Shown here piece after piece: positions 34,501-46,586 of a DNA stretch of 64,000 nucleotides. Source of the stretch: Lepidostoma basale (lineage: Eukaryota > Arthropoda > Insecta > Trichoptera > Lepidostomatidae); the NCBI GenBank assembly GCA_022606425.2, contig JAHDVF020000010.1, forward strand, positions 3,472,001 through 3,536,000. The letters are read 5' to 3'. Every line of letters begins with the position of its first letter. The stretch's first letter is position 1. The translations under genes were made by a program, and so were the position numbers. A model generated the notes under the pieces. The model searched no databases. It was not told the origin of the DNA and worked only from the letters and a program-made list of their open reading frames with translations.

Positions 34501-35214
34501 TGTGGGTCTATTGTAACGGGCATAGGCTGCTTGTTTATCGGTTCCGGTGGCTTGTCATTAATTATTTTATCAGCCGGTTTTTCATTCTTGTCCTCGGACT
34601 GTCTCCATAGACCCCTGATTTTTAATAAATCACCCGCTTTAAGAACTATATCTAATACATCATTAGAGACTGTCGTTTCTCCTAGAATAATAATAAAATA
34701 AAAATAGTATTAACATTATATGATGTTTACAAAAAATTATACTTCTAAAATACTTTTTTAATCAATAAATATCACTACCAATTATAGAGCAGCAATGTTG
34801 AGAAACATTTTTTTTTTGATAATTCAAACTAGCGAACAATAACATTTTTATTTTGCATAAGAAAATATTGAAGTGTACACTTTGCTATAACTATAACTAA
34901 TTATTTTGCTATAACTATAACTAATTACCTTTGTACATGTATTCAATCAATATTTGCAGAGCCTTGGTGGAAATTTCTCCTGGCAATATAACATAGATCA
35001 TGGAGTTGCCCAGACGGAGTGCCGGCCGCTGGCTCTCAAACAGGTTACTTAGGTAGATGCTGCATGAGTTGAGGATGAACTTGTGGGCGGGGATCTGGCA
35101 GCCATCCAGAGTGCACAGCACCACATCGGTGAATTTCTCGGAGCGAAGCAGGGCCGCCACCGATCCGTTCAAGTGGTTGGAGTGCGAGTGCCATTTTAGC
35201 TGGTAGCTGTCCAT
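31595..35214 (-). CDS. BTB/POZ domain C2H2 zinc-finger protein, complete, 7 coding exons
   Basis: Coding exons on the - strand: 35214-34929, 34681-34118, 34033-33879, 33167-33054, 32858-32747, 32402-32262, 31767-31595; 1545 nt, 514 residues, phases consistent. The BTB domain (about 20-125) starts LKWHSHSNHLNGSVAALLRS, with FTDVVL, IPAHKFIL and EYMYKGETTVSNDVL, like tramtrack-group insect BTB proteins that dimerise and bind DNA. A long basic/Ser linker is followed by an acidic stretch with two sumoylation-type motifs (IKPE at 296-299, IKSE at 320-323). Four C2H2 fingers: Cys342/345-His358/362, Cys386/389-His402/407, Cys436/439-His452/456, Cys464/467-His480/485; fingers 3 and 4 are joined by the classical TGERPF linker. 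Putative nuclear transcription factor; the specific orthologue is not identified. The intron after exon 4 has a GC donor. Confidence 0.93.
31995..32196. mobile_element. TTAA-flanked MITE (CCCTTAACGGATG ends)
   Basis: TTAA at 31991-31994 and 32197-32200; ends CCCTTAACGGATG and inverse of CATCCGATAAGGG, 12 of 13 matching. 202 bp, in the last intron of the BTB-ZF gene. The CCCTT start and TTAA target are typical of piggyBac-type elements. A nearby imperfect palindrome (gatgtgacatgtgtatggca) lies inside it. Confidence 0.75.
32575..32722 (+). mobile_element. LINE 3' terminus, TTAG-tailed family
   Basis: Reads gatgaggttcgcaacccatc, acaccgcgtctctcgtg and ends gaaacggcgtgatgg followed by (TTAG)n. 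Inverse of the blocks at 25496 and 40165. In the intron between BTB-ZF exons 5 and 6. Confidence 0.75.
33600..33670 (-). mobile_element. Short LINE 3' end fragment
   Basis: On the - strand reads a protein end AIANLRRGDG-like (here QIANLRRGDGKK), the same as the C-terminal end of the LINE at 59068-59300 (ITNLRRGDGA). In the BTB-ZF intron. Confidence 0.5.
33692..33751. repeat. Short inverted repeat (hairpin)
   Basis: ctaaggtttaatggcttcga and tcgaagccataaaccttag are inverted around a 20-base loop containing aaaaccgg. Possibly a small MITE or the centre of one. Confidence 0.7.
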
Positions 35215-36359
35215 TGCAGAATTCGGTTCTACAATTGGGGCATCAATCTGAATTACTTGTTACGAACCGACTAATTAATATGTTTATAAATTATTCAACA
35301 TATACACAAAAATATTATGTATGTTATTTTAATATTTACAAACTTGAATACAGGAATATATACAGAATTTTAAATCATCAGCGTTTCAGCAATATCAAAT
35401 TTTAAAATAAATTAGCGTGTTCATCATACACAAGAAGTTACAGCCACGGAGATAAAAAATAATCAGGTTTTCATTAAAAATATTAACAAAGCCATACTGA
35501 TTCCTCAATTTAAGAAAGATAGATAATTATGTATCTGTTGAGAAGTAAGCGTTGAAATAATTATTAATTTGAATTATTATTATTAATTTGATGTGATATT
35601 GAGCTAGTTATAATAGGTCTGAGGATCAATTCAAAACAAATCACAGAAAAAAAACATTAATTAATTTATGTATTTTCTAGAAGCAAAATCAGAAATATTA
35701 AATATTGATGTTTAATCAGAACACTGTAATTGTTTTGGATTGGTGAATTTTCTTGTATGAATGTGTTGCTTTCTTATTAATTAAACGAAACAAAAAAACA
35801 CACGTCTTTTAATCTTAAAATTAATAGTAATAATAGATAAAACGATCTTATGGAACTTTCAGACAGGTGTATGTTTTTAGCGAGACTAATATAGAATTTA
35901 CACTGACAGATTATCTAAAATGTTTATTTTACCTGAATATACATTATTTTTTATCAGTTATGACAGCCTGTTAATAAATAAAGCACTAATATGTAAATGG
36001 CTTCGACGTGAAATGCAATGCTTATTTATATTTGTGGAAAATTCAAACGTTTTTCTCAGTTTTTGCAGATAATATTTTTATGTTTACCTTTATTTGCCAT
36101 CTCGATAATCTAAATGCAGATTAATCTGATAACACACTTGAGTTTTTATTGTCTAAAAGCACAATATTCTTCAAACGTTGCAATTGAAAACAAAGGATTA
36201 AATAAATTGATTACTTGTGTTCATTCTCTAATTAATCTTCCAACGAAGTTAAAATTAATAGTTCTCAAATCACCCACTAACACCGGAATGTATAATTCAA
36301 CTTTAACACTCGTAAAATCTTATTTGTTTACATTTTCATTCAAGACTGAAATTTAAGAA

Positions 36360-36860
36360 TCGCCTGATTAGGTAAAATCAGCCCTCTACGTATCGCGCGC
36401 ACTTTCCCTCGACTGCAAACTACTGCGTTTTTCTATAGATCGCGGGTAAACCCGAAACAACAATATTTTGAATGAAAACTTTGTCCGAAATGGTTTTAAA
36501 TATTTAAAAACACGCGGAATTATGTCATGAGAACCACCCCAAACAATCTTTGTCGGCAAATGGTCAAAAATCGATAGAATCGGCGCGTTGTATTGATTTA
36601 TTTCAACCAATCGCATTTGCGCATTTATCTTATCGATCCTTTGGCCGCTTTCGCGGCGCGTGTGCGCCATGGCGCCCGCTGTTCCCGGAGCCGCGAGGAT
36701 ACGCGGCACGGCGCACAGGCGGCGGATCTAGGGGGCTGAACTCTCCGGGTGGGGGCGTGCTTCTCCTTCGCTTTTCTCCCCGTCCTGTTCCTAGCTACGC
36801 TTTGATAAAAACAACCCCCTTGTTTATTACCTTCCACGAACTGTTACTCTTTTCTGAAGT
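36360..36860. promoter_or_regulatory. GC-rich candidate promoter between divergent BTB-ZF and vimar genes
   Basis: The only GC-rich block between the two start codons (35214 and 38252), with cgatcctttggccgctttcg and a ggcgcgtgtgcgccatggcg palindrome-like run. It holds ATCGATA at 36570-36576 and TATCGAT at 36631-36637, both 7 of 8 to the TATCGATA element bound by insect DREF. It likely serves the BTB-ZF gene as an upstream promoter; a 5' UTR exon between it and 35214 is not resolved. Confidence 0.4.
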
Positions 36861-38251
36861 ATAAGTATAAAGCGTAGAGTTTCAAACTGTTAAAGTTTGA
36901 CTCCTACTGGAAATCGATGGACATTTTTACATTTACAATAACGAAAAAAAAAAATACCTTAATACACTCTTATTTTAGTTATTAATATCAGAAATGTTTT
37001 GTATAAGCATATTGATGTATTATGCAAACTTCATCAAGTTCTAAATACATTTGATATATTCTATTTTTTATAGAACTCTCAAATGTTTTGACACATATGT
37101 ACACATTTTAAATGTAGTTTTTAGATACCTAAATTCTACCTCAATCTAATTTTGTATGTTTTGGTGTATTTTTTAATATACATCAATAGCTTTTTACGCT
37201 TTTTGTTTAATAATATTATTATTCAATTGATATAGCTCTATTGCAGTTATTGTAATAATAATAAATTAAATAATTAAGTAGAAAGTTGTGAATTGGAATC
37301 CAGCTAGAATTTATCTATTTATTTTGCAATTGATTTTTATGCGTGGTTGTCAAATATTTAATCATTATTATACATATATCTGCATAAAAATGATTATCGA
37401 TAATTTATTTTTCGGACTTTTTCTATTAAATTTCTTGAGAACCATATTAAAACTCCTATTGAGGTATGTTAAAAAATCTCATAGTAGTTATTTTTAAATT
37501 TATTATAATTGGTTAGATAATATCAAATGATTCACTGAGTAAATTCCCTAAAATAGAAAACATTATTGCAATCTTGAGATTTATATGTTAACATTTAAAA
37601 TGTGAACGTTTTGTAAAGGTACAGGAAAATAATGAAAAGTTATTTCGTATATTTGTGTTCAAAAACATATATACGATGAGATCTTCATAAATTTTATAAT
37701 ATATGCAGTGTATATGTTAAATTAAATATACAATTGCACATAATTTTCATTTGACTTATGAGCAAGAATGTTGTTGAATAAATTAAATAAAATTTTGATT
37801 TATAGCGTTAAAAATGAAATATACTGTCATCGTTAGCAGTATATCGTTTTTCGAAAACTATAATTTTATTTAAGAATCCGAAAATATCGTATTAAGTGTT
37901 GAACGTTTTGTCTTTAAACCCACATCTGTATAAAATTAAATGTCACGTTCCTCATTAATTAAGAGTTATACGAACAAAATTAAGTTGAAAATATATATTA
38001 TTTTTTTCATATTTCGCAAGAAAATTAAAAGTACCCCATTGTTATTGTTTTTTTTTATATAAAGAATTTAAAAGTATTCTGTGTAAGCGGGACCTTATGT
38101 GGGTTTGAAAGCTCTAGTTCTCCCACCCAACTGTAATCTACCGTCTCCTGTCAAATTTCTTATCCAGTCCGGTGTTGTGAATCTTCCCATTACATTAGTG
38201 AAATGACACTGTACTTTTTGTAATATAAAACATTTTCTTTTAATTTTAATA
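36861..38251. other. AT-rich DNA upstream of vimar
   Basis: No coding signals. A slightly GC-richer segment at 38090-38200 precedes the vimar start and may contain its promoter and leader; no TATA box or clear initiator is convincing. Confidence 0.45.
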
Positions 38252-41200
38252 ATGGAAGGTAAGCGTTAATTCCCATTAATACACTACATTATTTAATTAT
38301 ACGTGCTTCAATTTAATAAAAATATTTTTAGGAGAAAATCCATTATCTTCCGAGCTGTCAAACGCGCTATCTGCTCTAAAAAACCCAGAAAACAACGACC
38401 AAATAAAAGATGTACTAAACAAAATCATATTAGATGGTAAAGACTTTAGAGGCGATATTTTTGACAGCTTAACCTTACTTCTCGAATGTGGAGATCCAGA
38501 GGTACACTGTTTAGTCACTCAAGTCATAGCCGAGCAGTCCATCTGCGAAGAGAAAAGGAAAAAGTATTCCCAAGAGAATGTCATAAAAAAGTTACTGGAT
38601 TTCTTGAAAACTTCTATTGAGGATAAAAATTTGAAACTGATAAAGCAAACATGTCGCGCTTTGGGAAACATCTGTTGCGACAATTTCATCGGTCGCGACC
38701 TTATTTTAAATTTGGGAGGAACGTCTTCCATAGTGGAGCTGTTGGCTAAAACAACGAAACATCTTGAAGATCTGAAATCGGAGTATACATCGGTCCGGCT
38801 GTGTGTCTGCAAACTATTGCTGAACTTGTTGTTGGGAGGGTCCACGTACATAGAGGCTGCGCTGGATGCAGATATAATGCGGCGGATGTATGAGGTCCTG
38901 CTGCTGGAATCTAAAGAGCGCAACGAGGAGTGTATGAGCATGTCCCTTCTCGTCGTGAGTGTCATATTGGACAATAAACCCTCCATCATCTTGGAGGATG
39001 ACTTTAATCTGTTAGTTGTTAATATTTTGAAAGAAACGGATAATATTGAAATATCCGAAATGTGTTTGGAGCATTTACACGCACAAGCTGAGCACGGTGA
39101 GTCAAACATATTATTTTTTGTTAAATTTAGATTTTTTATGTGTTTATTTATGTTAGAAAAAATATTTTTTCATATTTCTTATTAATTACGCAAATGTAAA
39201 CTTCATCAATGTTGATTAAAATGAAAAAAAAAATGTGATTTAGATTTCTGAATATTTCCATTACATAAGAGCTTAAACACTTCTTTAATCTTTCTTCCTT
39301 CTTCATTAATTCCAAATGTTTATGCCACCTTAGTAATCGAATTTTCTGGCTTATATTTCTCCCTGATGTGTGCGTTTAGTTTTCTGTAATACGTCATATT
39401 TCCACCCAGTGATTTCATTTCTACAGCATTTTTTCTTCTTTTGTCCTTCTTCAGCCAGCTCCATGCTTTACTTCCATACATAAGGGTTGGTACTAGAATT
39501 AAAAACATCTCATCCATTAACACTAATGATTTTGTATGTTTCAAACAATACGTTAACCCTATTCTCATTATAGATGAAGTAAAGGATTTCCTGGCATACG
39601 CGGGAGTGCCTCCGTTGCTGGGAGAGCTGCTACAGGACCACTGCGTGCTGGCTGTGAGTGAAGAGAAGCGCGCCGTCATGAAACTTGCTTGCGATCTCAT
39701 CGTGCTGGTACTGACAGGAGGTAAATGTATTCTTTATTTGAAGGTCAACAATTGCATCTCAATGTTACAATTTAATTTGACTCGTAATAGTTTTTCAAGA
39801 AGTTTTAAATGTATTTATGATTTCTTTGAGGAATTATTAAAATATCCGTATTTAAGTCATTGAATATTAAATTTGCATCACACGAGGAGTCGGAGAAATC
39901 GACACAAGTGAAAGAAGTATGACAGGAAAGAACAGTGTGGCAGTCCATTGTTGTTGATGTAACATGGCTATTTGAATATTAATTGAATAAAAAAAAATTG
40001 TCAGACACGGTGGTCGTAAGAAGGGCGGAATGGGGAATGTTATATTACATAAAGCGTGCGCTTAACCCAACCAATGACAGGTCATAAGTCCTGTAAACGC
40101 CTCGACCACCATATTCTCTTTCCAATTTGCATCTTCGTCTCTATTGAGATACAATTAATCCTTAAAATGATAACTAACTAACTAACTAACCATCACGCCA
40201 TCTCCCCGAAAGGGTAGACAGAAAGAATGGACTGTCACACTTTTACTGATGCGGCACTCCATCCTTCTCTTTTCCCCCCCTCGGGAGACGCGGTGTGATG
40301 GGTTGCGAACCTCATCGCCACCAATAGGCATCTCCCGCAAAAAAACATCGTTTTATTTAATTATTATATAAACAATTATATTTATATTATCAATATCAAG
40401 CCTAAGGCTACGATTAATTGCAATTTTGTATTAAAAATATAGTCCCGCAGTACAAACCACTACAATTGTAGTTCCAATCATCTTTTACTTTCATTTAAAT
40501 ACAAATATATCCTCATCAAATCATCCGCAATGGGTAAAATCCAGTATTCGTCTACAAGTATTTGTATACATTCAAAATGTTGAATATTAATTGTTTTATT
40601 CTAGATGAATCAATGCACATCCTCTACGGCGATGGGAAAGGAGACTTGTACATTGCCATGGTGGAGTGGCTGGGGGCTAAGGACTCGGACCTTGTGACTA
40701 CGGCTGTCTTGGGGCTCGGCAACTTTGCCCGCACGGACACACACTGTCTTCACATGATGGACTCGGGGGTCTTTGCTAAATTATTGGGTGGGTTTTACTT
40801 TCATTGAAACTTATTGTTTTTAATTGGGCCTCTGGAGACAGTGTATTCACTTCGTCTTTTGTTTATTTCTTGTTGGTAGATGAATAATGTGCCTGACCTT
40901 CTTGAAACCAAGTGTAGACCCAATTTAAGATCATGAGTAATTTAATAAGCAATCTAACTTATCCTGATAAAGACATTGACCCGTTTGGCTTACTATTTTG
41001 TATTGTATTTATACTGGTTGCGACATATGGAACGAATGGACGAGAGAAGAATGGTTAAAATATTGTATACAAGCAGTTGTGAGTGGAAAGTGAAGCTATG
41101 GAAGACCAAAGAAAGCATGGCCTGACCAAATTAATCAAATACTGAATGGTTATTTAGTTAGTTTACTGTGTATTGTAGTCATCAGATAATCCAATGGGTT

Positions 41201-44200
41201 AATATAAAAGTTGCTTTAATAATATTTTTTATCAATATTTATTTTTAACCTTTATATAACAAAATAAATCATTGTTAAAACCCTTCAAAATGGTTTGGTT
41301 TCCAGATATTCTATCCTCGCACAAAAGCAACGAGGATGACATCAGATTGCAGCATGCGGTGTTGAGCACACTCCGGAACCTTGTGGTGCCCCAGCAGAAC
41401 AAGCCCCTGGCCATAGAAAAGGGGATTCTGCCAGTTCTCACAGAAATGTTGCCCAATGTTACACAGTATCATGTAGTATTCAAGCTCCTTGCTACACTAA
41501 GGATGTTGGTAGACAAACAAGGTGCTTTAATCTTTTATTTTAAAATGCTCATTTTATGTTTTCAACACTATTTGGGATTTTTATTTTATGATAATATGAA
41601 ATAATATTAGGTGTATAACTTTGCTTCCGCCGTTTTTTTTCCGAAATTCGAGGCTTTATCGTAAAAAACTGGTTATACATTTATGATTCAAAGTATTGTC
41701 CATCGCTGGCCACTACTTTCTCCCATCTTTCGGGCAGCATATGAATCCCGCGTTGAAAAAACTGGTCATCTTTTGAAGCGATCCACGAATCGATCCAATT
41801 TTTTACTTCTTCATAAGACCGGAAGTGCTGGTCAGCTAGGCCGTGTGCCATTGATCGAAACAAGTGATAGTCCGAGGGAGCAACGTCTGGAGAATACGGC
41901 GGGTGGGGTAGGACTTCCCATTTCAAAGTTTCCAAGTATGTCTTGACCACTTTCGCAACATGGGGTCGAGCATTGTCATGCTGTAAAATCACTTTATCAT
42001 GTCTCTCGTTGTATTGCGGCCGTTTGTCTTTCAATGCTCGGCTCAAACACATTAATTGCGTTCGATAACGATCGCCTGTGATTGTTTCAGTCGGTTTTAA
42101 CAACTCATAATACACTACGCCGAGCTGGTCCCACCAAATACTGAGCATAACCTTGGAACTGTGAATATTCGGTTTGGCCATCGACGTGGAAGCATGGCCG
42201 GGATATCCCCATGATTTTCTGCGCTTGGGATTATCGTAATGAACCAATTTCTCGTCCCCAGTCACAATGCGATGCAGAAATCCCTTCCGTCTTTGCCTTG
42301 CAAGCAGCTGTTCACAAACACACAAATGCCGTTCAACATCTCTCGGCTTCAACTCGGTGTTTCTGAATCATTCCCATGACTTTCAGGCGTTTTGAAATGG
42401 CTGGTTGCGTCACTCCCAATGATCCTGCCAATTCTTGTTGCGTTTGACACGAGTTTTGATCAAGTAATGCCTCCAATTCTGCATCTTCGAAAACCTTCTC
42501 TCTTCCACCGCCATGCTGGTCTTCGACGTTAAAATCACCGTTCTTGAAGCGTTGAAACCACTCTCGGCACGTTCTTTCACTAATAGCGGCCTCACCATAG
42601 GTATTTGAGAGCATTCGATGAGCCTCAGCCGCAGATTTCTTCATATTAAAGCATAAAATTAAAACCTCCCGCAAATGACGAGAATTTGGCTCGTAAGCTG
42701 ACATGTTTAATCGGGAATAACTTTATGATGCAGACACAAATCGACTAATATTTCGATGGCGTTATGTTTACAAATACTGAAGCTTATTGTATGACATCTA
42801 TGATCTATTTATTCCAACTACCATTTACCGCTACTGCCATCTATTGCAAAACAGCGGAAGCAAAGTTGTACACCTAATATATGTACAATCTCCTAAGTAT
42901 AATATTAGCTTGTGCTCAAAAATGGATATATGTAGTTCATATTCACAATTGAACCCAAGACTTCTGATCATAACCCAAGATTCTGTCCAGTAGACTACTC
43001 ACTACACCATAGATTTCCAATCTTTTCTAGGCCACCGGCCCCTTTACAAGAAAAAAAAAAACGTTCAACGCCCCCCTCTCATAAAAGTTATTCGAACTAT
43101 GGGAAAATGATTACAATACATACAATAACAAAATAAACCAATATTTAAGTTTAATTTGCTTTATTAGTATCTATGTGATTAGCGTGTTTGTTTTTTGTCT
43201 TTTTAGACTATATTTTTTTATCTGCCCACACTCTCTATTTCTACTGCCCCCCTGAAAGTCTCAAACGCCCGCAAGGGGGCGTTATCGCCCACTTTGAGAA
43301 CCTAGGCACTACACAAATGATGTTTAATATAACATTATTTAGCCTTAAGAAATCACAGTTACAAATTAAACAGCCTTCCTAAATTCTAACATTCTTTATA
43401 TGATTTAAAAATTTTTCAACGTTTTCGCATTTCACAGATTCAATAGAAATTTTATATTAACCCTTAATTGGGCACAAGGAAACTGATTATTTTTAGTAAT
43501 ATTGTTTTTAATGAAGAGGTACAAAAATATACACCATAAAATAATTTGTTGGCTTACTTTTTCCGATTTATTATTCTTTTCGCTCCATCGAGAAATATGC
43601 TAATTTTATTTATATAATATTTTGTGGATAATAATATTATTATTATTATTATTTTGTTGATTCGCTCTTTACATTATTACAGTGCGAGCCAAATTTATGT
43701 AAAGGGTATAGCTATCATATTGATTCTCATGACGTAGCTAATCTATCGCCATTTGATTGTGACTTGAATTCTATACCAGACCAAAGACAGTGTAAGAATC
43801 GCATTGCCGTCACCGGGAATCGAATATGGGTCCTTCGGTGTCAGTCATAACATTTGCCACACGGTCACGAAGGTCATCAATATTAACGTGTATCTATAGG
43901 AACATGGATAATATATTATAATATGTGAGATCTATTTTCCTTCGGTCCAAATAAGAGTTAATAAATCTTTTATGTCTGAATGCTGGAAAATTAAAAAAAA
44001 ATCTTTGTAGTGTCGAAAGTGTGCAGAGGAAATTTTCGTTAACAATAGGGCTTGGTTCGAAGTGTTTCTCGTTTTTCAACAGAATCAGTAGCTGTGGAAC
44101 TGGTGTCGTGCGGGGCTCTGGAGCATGTTACTCGCTGGGCGGGACGCTGGGAGCATGCTGGCGTCACGGGAGAGGCGCAGCGACTGCTAGCCTGGAGTGT

Positions 44201-46410
44201 CCGGCACCTGCACTCCACAGAACATTTCGCTAAAGTCATCCAGGTTAGTTTAAACACCTTTTGTATTTATTACATTATATCAAATAACATCATTTGTTGC
44301 TCCAATTACAAGAACTGCACTGATTGTAGGTTTAGAATAACAAATGAAATAGATATGACTGTGACCTGTGACCCAGAAATTATATCTTCTGAGAGGATGA
44401 GGTCCAACTGTCCTTCCATATATTTGGGGGTCTCCAATTGGACATTGTCCTGAGGGGATTTCGTTAGCGGCTGTACGAGGTGTGTTAAAAAAGTATTTGA
44501 ACCTTTGGTTGGCAAAAATACATTTATTGATTTGGAAATCTGAAACACTCTTCAAAGTAGTCTCCTTGGTAATGCACACACTTCTCCCGCGTGCTTCCGC
44601 CATTCTTGGAAACAATTCTGGAATGCAGATTTTGGAATGGCGATGAACTGTGCCGTCGCATTCTGCATGATCAAATTGGGTCCCTTTTAGCGGCCTATTC
44701 ACTTTGGGAAATAGCCAAAAGTCACACGGACCCATGTCGGGTGAGTAGGGAACCTGAGGACACACAGGAATGTTGTGTTTGGCAAGGAAAGCCTGAATCA
44801 AATGCACTGAATAAGCAGATGTGTTATGATGGAGACATTTTACAAAAACTGAAATCCGACGACCGCTCACTACATGCCTTCACTCATTGGCCGACTACCA
44901 GCGACTGATGCTTTTTGCGGGCGAGAAAAAATTCACGACTGAGCATGAGTGTCTCCCCTACATCTATACCGAAGAAAGTCTCCCGCACTTCATCGGTTTC
45001 TTCTTCTTCTTCTTTTTGTCCTGTCACACCTCCGTGGTGCATAGGGCCTCAAGGAACCTTCTCCGCCCGACTTTTTCATTGATTTATGCAGAAAAAAAAT
45101 TAAATTCAATACTTTTTTAACGCATCGTCGTCACAATTCATTCTGGCTGCATGGTCTTTACCCCAAGTTTTTCTTATTTCTATATTATGGACACGATATC
45201 GGAGAGTTTTTCCAAGAATGCATCTTTCTCAGGAACACCATCTCAGATATTCTCAGTAGCCCATTGGTTTGTACAGTATCAGCCCGCATCTCTACAGCAT
45301 ATGTCATATTAGGTTGCACACATTTCTTATAAATTCTGACCTTGCTGTCAATACACATGTGTTTTAGACACCCTGGGAGACGTTTTATTGACATGTTCTC
45401 GTAATTCGGTATTAAGATATTATTGCTCCACAGGTATAGCATTAAGCTTACACCTCATAGGTTATTGTATGATTTTTTGTTTCGCTGAATATGAGGCCAT
45501 ATTTAGCCTTTGTGGTGTATTGTGTACCATCCGCAGACAACATAAGTAAATATTGCTGTATTCAGGTAGCAATCATAAATATTGATTATGTATTCTTTCC
45601 TCTACAGGAAATATGATTTGGAGTGTCAAATTACATACTATTTTGATTATAAATATATTATTTTTATATCTTTTTCTGCTATATTTAGGACTGTGTTCTG
45701 TTATTTCTCGGAGCCTGTTCCTGGGATGCAGATGTCCAACTGTCTCGCCATCTTTTAGGTGGTCTTCCTGCAGGTCAATTTCCTGTTGGTACTTTATTTG
45801 CGGCTATATTTATCACTCTTTCAGAACATGCTCTTTCCACATGATCTCTCCAGTAGCGTCTTCTCAGTCTTCCCCATATTTTTATATGTTTATGTTAATA
45901 TAAATATGAATAAATGTTAGTGTACTCTCAAAATCGTGTTTGTTTTTTGATCTTCAGGAGGATGGGTGTATAAACTGCCTGGTGAACATGCTAGTTGGAA
46001 CCCATGTCATAATGCAAAATGAAGCAATCATATCGCTGTCTATATTGTGTACCACATATCTTAACCGAAGCTCTGAAGACAACAGTGACAACTCAGAAAC
46101 ATGTGACGTCACAAATGTAATTAATATTACGGCTAATAAACTCACCGAAGAACTGATCAAAGCTGAAATCGGCAAGCAATTGAAGACTATGATAGAAAAT
46201 AACCTAACTGTATTGCAAATCGAAGTGTTGGAGAATATTTGTAAATTTATATCCATATTGATGAAATGCAATAATTTGTGTTCAAATTTAAACCAACACC
46301 AAGTTGCCGGCGCTCTCGACAAGTGTCTCTTGGAGCGAGACGATTTGACGGAACAAATGAAGAAGGTTATCGAAAATATCATCCGGGAAGTTAAATCTGT
46401 TACGGGTTGA
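38252..46410 (+). CDS. vimar: RAP1GDS1/vimar-type armadillo-repeat GTPase regulator, complete, 7 coding exons
   Basis: Coding exons: 38252-38258, 38332-39096, 39574-39720, 40605-40787, 41306-41521, 44083-44243, 45958-46410; 1932 nt, 643 residues, phases consistent. The first exon holds only ATG, GAA and one base. Armadillo-type helices throughout: KLIKQTCRALGNICCDNFIG, SEEKRAVMKLACDLIVLVL, VTTAVLGLGNFARTDTHCLH, LQHAVLSTLRNLVVPQQNK, FKLLATLRMLVDKQ, and near the end GTHVIMQNEAIISLSIL, which matches the human SmgGDS segment EHVIMQNEALVALAL. The family (SmgGDS in mammals, vimar in Drosophila) binds C-terminally lipidated small GTPases such as Rho and Miro and affects mitochondrial morphology. Length is close to known members (about 600-640). 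AATAAA at 46581. Introns 5 and 6 carry mariner, hAT-like, SINE and LINE insertions. Confidence 0.95.
39305..39525 (-). mobile_element. LINE reverse transcriptase C-terminal fragment in vimar intron 2
   Basis: A - strand frame reads FLILVPTLMYGSKAWSWLKK, KRRKNAVEMKSLGGNMTYYR and NAHIREKYKPEN, matching the YGSEAW, AVEM-SLR, VREK order of RTE-like elements. It ends 48 bases before vimar exon 3. Confidence 0.7.
39880..40345. mobile_element. Two TTAG-tailed LINE fragments in vimar intron 3
   Basis: 39880-39990 (+) carries gaggagtcggagaaatcgac and aagaacagtgtggcagtcca. 40165-40345 (-) carries ctaactaactaactaacc, gtagacagaaagaatggact and gacgcggtgtgatgggttgc. They face each other, consistent with two separate insertions of one family. 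Confidence 0.65.
41010..41165 (+). mobile_element. LINE 3' fragment in vimar intron 4
   Basis: Degenerate match to the TTAG-tailed family (gaacgaatggacgagagaag, aatggttaaaatattgt, gaccaaattaatcaaatact) ending in ttatttagttagttta. Confidence 0.5.
41607..42877 (-). mobile_element. Near-complete mariner (DD34D) in vimar intron 5, frameshifted transposase
   Basis: Terminal inverted repeats TTAGGTGTAYAACTTTGCTT with TA duplications at 41605-41606 and 42878-42879; 1271 bp. The transposase reads from 42704 down: YEPNSRHLREVLILCFNMKK, helix-turn-helix ERTCREWFQRFKNGDFNVED and SQRL-like NRLK, to MGMIQKH at about 42350. The frame then shifts where the linker WVP-ELKPRDVER should be, apparently by a small deletion. 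It resumes ELKPRDVERH, RIVTGDEKLVHYDN, HDNARPH, PPYSPDVAPSDYHLF (all three catalytic D present, 34 residues between the last two) and ends VASDGQYFES. Resembles the mauritiana-type mariners. Single inactivating lesion visible, plus GDEKL where the family has GDEKW. Confidence 0.93.
43008..43306. mobile_element. hAT-like MITE with 8-bp target duplication
   Basis: CACTACAC at 43000-43007 and 43307-43314 flank a 299-bp unit with imperfect inverted ends (catagatttccaatctttt / the inverse of aagtgggcg...ttctcaaag). Internal marks are ggccaccggcccctttaca, cgcccccctctcataaaag and cgcccgcaagggggcgttat. The same internal marks occur, inverted, at both ends of 62543-63919. In vimar intron 5. Confidence 0.88.
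43634..43884 (-). mobile_element. tRNA-derived SINE (Gly-like family), copy c
   Basis: The minus-strand head is at 43884 (gaccttcgtgaccgtgtggc), B box ggacccatattcgattccc, then the body shared with copy a, ending in (AAT)n at 43634. In vimar intron 5, 200 bases before exon 6. Confidence 0.75.
44479..44998 (-). mobile_element. Tc1/mariner-superfamily transposase relic, 5'-truncated
   Basis: The minus strand from 44870 reads LIQAFLAKHNIPVCPQVPYS, then PDMGPCDFWLFPKVNRPLKG, the last third of a mariner-type DDE domain (family: YSPD-APCDFWLFP). The second catalytic acid region reads HHNTSAYS, so D is lost. The outer end at 44479 (gtgtgttaaaaaagtatttg) resembles a terminal repeat; the other end is missing. 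In vimar intron 6. Confidence 0.75.
45180..45430 (-). mobile_element. LINE reverse transcriptase C-terminal fragment
   Basis: The minus frame reads NMSIKRLPGCLKHMCIDSKV, then RIYKKCVQPNMTYAVEMRAD, like the K-KV-N-CVLPVMTYGAET segment of the intact stretch at 56340. Further - strand LINE sequence continues at 45690-45875. In vimar intron 6. Confidence 0.6.
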
Positions 46411-46580
46411 AAAAACTGGTGTTTTAAAAGATTGTCTTGTTAGTGACCCTGCACCATTCATTTTGTCACGCAATGTTATGTACTTTCTATGATATATCTA
46501 ATTCTAAATTTCATCAATGATTAGTGCCCAACTTATTTTATAGATCGCACATTCCAAGACATTTAAAATATTAGATTTCA

Positions 46581-46586
46581 AATAAA
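46581..46586 (+). terminator. vimar polyadenylation signal
   Basis: AATAAA about 170 bases after the vimar stop, in a T-rich context. Best candidate for its 3' end. Confidence 0.65.

Noticed and set aside
41683..41946. Plus-strand frame in vimar intron 5
   Set aside because: Antisense shadow of the mariner transposase.
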